A model generated the notes under the pieces. The model was not told where the DNA came from. It was given only the letters and a program-made list of their open reading frames with translations, and searched no databases. The position numbers were made by a program, and so were the translations under genes. A DNA stretch of 64,000 nucleotides from Algiphilus sp965216485 (GTDB lineage: Bacteria; Pseudomonadota; Gammaproteobacteria; Nevskiales; Nevskiaceae): assembly GCF_965216485.1 (NCBI RefSeq), contig NZ_OZ244162.1, positions 1,674,001-1,738,000 of the forward strand, written 5' to 3'. Below are positions 60,909-64,000 of this stretch, piece by piece. The stretch's first letter is position 1, and each line of letters starts with the position of its first letter.

Positions 60909-61781
60909 ATGCCTAACGTACCAAATTTTCTCTTTATCGGCCCCGATAAGTCCGGATCGACTTGGATATACCAAGCGTTAAAGAATCACCCGCAAGTATT
61001 TTTATCGCCAGTCAAAGAGCTATTCTTTTTCGATAGATATTACGAGAAGGGGTGGGGTTGGTATCATAGTTTTTTTTCTGGCTCAGGCAGTGGTCATGAT
61101 ATAGTGGGTGAGATATCTCATGACTATTTATTCTCTGAGCTGGCGCGCGACCGCATCGCCGAAGATATCCCGAATGTAAAACTCATGGTGTGTGTACGTG
61201 ACCCAGTTGAGCGTGCTTTTTCCGCGTACCTGTACATGCGGAAACAGGGGAGAGTGCGTGGCAGTTTCGAGGCGGCGCTTGAAAGTATCGGAGAGCTAGT
61301 AGATCACGGTCTGTATAGTAAACACCTTAAAATGTATTTGGAGAGATTTCCGAAAGAGCAGATTCATGTTGCCGTCTTCGATGATCTCGCCGAGAACCCG
61401 CAAGCATTTTTTTCTGAGGTGTGCGGCTTCCTCGGTATAGACGCGGCTGCCTTGTCCGAGGTGGCGCAGGATGGTGCGCTAAGGGCAGCGCGACCGCGGT
61501 CGGTGTTGGTTGCCCGAATGGCACGGCAGCTCGGTTGGTCCATTCGCAGCTTGGGGGTCCCGCAACTCGTTACGTTGGTGAAGGAGTCACCGATAACGAA
61601 GCAGATTCTGTACAGCGAATATCAATATGGAGAAAAGCCTCGCATGGCAGAGGGCACAAGAGAGGATTTAAAGCGTCTCTTCTGGAATGACGTCCTTGAG
61701 CTAGATGCGCTCTTGGAAACGAATCTTTGCCAACGTTGGGGGTTCGAAGGATCATCCAATTCCGCAGGAGGGGCGGTTTGA
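60909..61781 (+). CDS. Sulfotransferase 3
   Basis: 290 residues from ATG 60909 (an upstream start at 60855 would add MGEEPLVPTICEYVEGPC). PSB loop IGPDKSGSTWIYQALKNHP, then VFLSPVKELFFFD, 3'-phosphate region CVRDPVERAFSAYLYM and acceptor-region SKHLKMYLERFPKEQIHVAV. It resembles the heparan-sulfate-type sulfotransferase family more than the other two. AT-rich. Separated by 121 bases from FkbM 1 and 12 bases before the next glycosyltransferase. Confidence 0.87.
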   Translation: MPNVPNFLFIGPDKSGSTWIYQALKNHPQVFLSPVKELFFFDRYYEKGWGWYHSFFSGSGSGHDIVGEISHDYLFSELARDRIAEDIPNVKLMVCVRDPVERAFSAYLYMRKQGRVRGSFEAALESIGELVDHGLYSKHLKMYLERFPKEQIHVAVFDDLAENPQAFFSEVCGFLGIDAAALSEVAQDGALRAARPRSVLVARMARQLGWSIRSLGVPQLVTLVKESPITKQILYSEYQYGEKPRMAEGTREDLKRLFWNDVLELDALLETNLCQRWGFEGSSNSAGGAV

Positions 61782-61793
61782 TGTGAGATTATT

Positions 61794-62948
61794 ATGAAAG
61801 ATGACGCAGAGAAGAAGGTGTATATATGGGGTGCTTTCCCTCCACCGGTAACAGGAAAAACTGCGATCACAGCGGCGGTTTCGAAGTCTCTTTGTGAGAG
61901 AGGTGTGCCCCTTGTATTATTTGATGTGGCGTCTAGCGGACTGTCGCGCTCGGTGTGGGTGCGGCTATTAAAGCTTCCGCGTGTCCTTGGCGCACTAATC
62001 AAATTTTTTATAACTCCAATCAAGCGCGGAAGTGCCGCGTATGTTTCGATATCGGGAGGATGGGCGCAAGTTTATGAGGCGGCGTTTTCTGTGATTGGTA
62101 GGCTGAAAGGCTGCAAAATGGTAGTGCACCACCACAGTTTTGCCTATTTAGATCACTACTCATGGAGAACGCGGCTGCTCACGGTCGCATGTGGAAGGGA
62201 ATGCATTCATATAACGCAATCTTCTGGTATGGCGGAGAAGCTTCAGTCGCAATATCTGGTAGCGGATGCGAGGGGGCTTTCAAATGCAACGTTCTTAATG
62301 GATCCGGCGAAAGCGGTTGATTTATACAGCAAAAACGAATTAACAAGGAGCAAAGTCAGGGAAATCGGGTTTATTAGTAACATTTGTCTTGAAAAAGGGA
62401 TAATGGAGTTCCTGGACCTAGTGGCCGCCGCAGGAAAGGCGGGTTTGTCGCTCCATGCTAGGTTGGCCGGCCCGTTTCAGGATGCTGCCACAGAACAAGC
62501 GGTACGCGCTCGGCTGGCATCGTTACCTCAGGTGGAATATGTTGGGCCACAATACAATGCCGCCAAGGATGCTTTTTTCGCAGGTATTGATGTGTTGGTC
62601 TTCCCGACGCGATATAAAAACGAAACCGAAGGTATGGTTATTCACGAAGCTATGTCGCGCGGTGTTCCAGTGATCGCCTACGGGCGTGGATGTATTCCGG
62701 AGATCGTTGGTGCAAACTGTGGGTTGGTGATCGATCCTTCGGCGCCCTTCGTGCCGGCGGCGCTTGCGAGGCTTCAAAGCTGGCTGGCTGATTCAGCGGC
62801 GTTCGAGGCCTCGTCGCTAGCGGCGGCGGCACAGTTTACGCGCACCTATGAGCAAGGAGAGGCGCGCTGGCAGGCACTGTTGGCCGATTTGGTCGGGGGC
62901 TCGGCGGTACGCGGGCCAGCTCCTGCGACGAGCGGGGGCACGAGATGA
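61794..62948 (+). CDS. Family 4 glycosyltransferase 2
   Basis: 384 residues, GT-B. C-terminal block ETEGMVIHEAMSRGVPVIAYG with the E-x7-E pattern, and IGFISNICLEKGIMEFLDLVAAAG for the acceptor side. The N-terminal half is divergent from the GT4 at 58734. AT-rich 5' half and GC-richer 3' end. Probably adds another sugar in the repeat unit. Overlaps FkbM 2 by ATGA. Confidence 0.85.
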   Translation: MKDDAEKKVYIWGAFPPPVTGKTAITAAVSKSLCERGVPLVLFDVASSGLSRSVWVRLLKLPRVLGALIKFFITPIKRGSAAYVSISGGWAQVYEAAFSVIGRLKGCKMVVHHHSFAYLDHYSWRTRLLTVACGRECIHITQSSGMAEKLQSQYLVADARGLSNATFLMDPAKAVDLYSKNELTRSKVREIGFISNICLEKGIMEFLDLVAAAGKAGLSLHARLAGPFQDAATEQAVRARLASLPQVEYVGPQYNAAKDAFFAGIDVLVFPTRYKNETEGMVIHEAMSRGVPVIAYGRGCIPEIVGANCGLVIDPSAPFVPAALARLQSWLADSAAFEASSLAAAAQFTRTYEQGEARWQALLADLVGGSAVRGPAPATSGGTR

Positions 62949-63670
62949 CCGTATTCACCGCCAAAGCTCGCAAGCTCGTGGATATACTCGCCGTGCCGGT
63001 TTGGCGCGGGGCGTTGCGCCGCCAGGGGGTGGCAGCGGGCGTAGAACATGCGGGTGTGCTGCGCAATATGGGTTCGGTGCGCACGGTGGTCGACATTGGT
63101 GCGAACCGCGGTCAGTTCGCGCTGGTGGCGCGACACTGTTTTGCCGATGCGCGCATTGTCTCGTTCGAGCCGCTGTCAGGGCCGGCTGCACGGTGGCGTG
63201 CGGTGTTTGCCAGCGATGTGTCCGCGACGCTGGTGGAGGCCGCACTTGGACCGCAGGCGGGCGAGGCGCAGGTTCACGTCTCGGGGCGTGACGACTCCTC
63301 GTCCCTTTTACCGATCGGCGTACGGCAAAGCGTGCTGTTCCCGGGGACCGAAGAGGTCGGTATCGCGACCGTCCGCGTGTTGCGCCTTGCCGATGCCCTT
63401 CAGACAGTCGACATCATCGCACCAGCGCTGCTCAAGCTTGATGTGCAGGGCTTCGAGCTACAGGCGTTGGCCGGCTGCGAGGAAATGCTGGATCATTTCG
63501 ATTGGGTGTATGCGGAGTGCTCCTTCCAGGAGTTGTACACGGGGCAGTCCCTCGCCGACGAAGTAATCGCCTGGTTGCGCGAGCGAGGTCTGCGTCTGGT
63601 AGGCGTGTATCACATGACCTACGACGCGCGCGGCCAAGCGGTGCAGGCGGATCTTCTCTTCGGGCGGTGA
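62945..63670 (+). CDS. FkbM-family methyltransferase 2
   Basis: 241 residues. SAM motif VVDIGANRGQFALVARHCF, VSFEPLSGPAARWRAVF and LLKLDVQGFELQALAGCEEM are FkbM-type. Tail YAECSFQELYTGQSLADEVIAWLRERG. With FkbM 1 it suggests two methylation sites, or one methylation and another hydroxyl target. It is the last gene seen of the locus. Confidence 0.87.
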   Translation: MTVFTAKARKLVDILAVPVWRGALRRQGVAAGVEHAGVLRNMGSVRTVVDIGANRGQFALVARHCFADARIVSFEPLSGPAARWRAVFASDVSATLVEAALGPQAGEAQVHVSGRDDSSSLLPIGVRQSVLFPGTEEVGIATVRVLRLADALQTVDIIAPALLKLDVQGFELQALAGCEEMLDHFDWVYAECSFQELYTGQSLADEVIAWLRERGLRLVGVYHMTYDARGQAVQADLLFGR

Positions 63671-64000
63671 GAGTCCGAGTTAGCGTTGGAATTGGTGGTG
63701 GAGGGTCAGGTGGGTATTTTCGATTATCGGCCAGACCTGATTCTGGGAGAGGGGCTTAACGCTTGCGTTTCTAAATCACCACGCCTCGGCACAGCTTAGG
63801 CATTGTTGCGAGTGTCCGTTCTGACGGGATAGAACGCGTGCGAATAGGTCCAGGGGGCAGACTTTGATAGCTGGTCTTTGATTTGCTGCTACCAAACCGT
63901 TTAGCGGAGTCGGCCGCAGGGAAGATAGTCTCAGCCCTCCCGTGAGCTACAGGGCCTAGAACTATCTGGCTCTTTGGCGGTGACTGAGTGGCAAGCTCAT
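63671..64000. other. Window end, 330 bases without a supported gene
   Basis: No coding frame, RNA gene or terminator hairpin could be supported. The EPS locus may continue beyond the window. Confidence 0.4.

Overview
The window looks like chromosomal DNA from a high-GC, polar-flagellated gammaproteobacterium. Gene order flhB-flhA-flhF-fleN-fliA-cheY-cheZ-cheA-motC-motD-parA-parP is the arrangement known from Pseudomonas and related lineages. A Tat-exported HiPIP, a Xanthomonas/Burkholderia-type H-NS protein and GC-rich palindromic repeat arrays suggest the Xanthomonadales/Nevskiales side of the class; the genus is not determined. No rRNA, tRNA or CRISPR array was seen.

Layout. 1-1400: end of an acyl-CoA synthetase gene. 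1530-13502: late flagellar export, flagellar placement/number, sigma-28 and a first chemotaxis core with a MotCD stator and ParA/ParP-like proteins. 13735-25881: a second, nearly complete chemotaxis operon (STAS, CheY, CheA, CheW, two soluble multi-PAS receptors, CheR, CheD, CheB and a membrane-anchored receptor-like protein with a CheZ-like motif). The first core has no cheW, cheR or cheB of its own, so parts may be shared. 25970-28069: an exported repeat protein of unknown role. 28092-37788: mixed metabolic genes (Lon-substrate-domain protein, Bcr/CflA exporter, PhoD-like phosphatase, enoyl-CoA hydratase, HiPIP, DUF559 nuclease-like protein, sulfite reductase with DUF934, SH3 protein), interrupted by arrays of palindromic repeats; a third array lies at 37844-38744. 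39249-40002: H-NS-like protein and a small secreted protein.

40117-63670: an exopolysaccharide locus. It opens with an exported protein carrying 45 Asp-Pro repeats, then GfcC-, YjbH/GfcD- and GfcB/YjbF-like proteins, Wzc, Wza, GalE and a WbaP/ExoY-like initiating phosphoglycosyltransferase. Two adjacent insertion sequences (a dead IS5-type and an apparently intact IS481-type) separate this export half from the assembly half: Wzx flippase, three sulfotransferases, a Wzy-like polymerase, three glycosyltransferases and two FkbM methyltransferases. The content predicts a Wzx/Wzy-made polymer decorated with sulfate and possibly O-methyl groups.

The most notable points are: a 1,032-bp segment that appears base-for-base identical in the two soluble receptors; three tandem 138-residue PAS modules in the second receptor; a possible phosphatase motif in the third receptor-like protein; a DUF559 gene that runs into a palindromic repeat array; the Asp-Pro repeat protein heading the EPS locus; and three distinct sulfotransferases in one EPS cluster.
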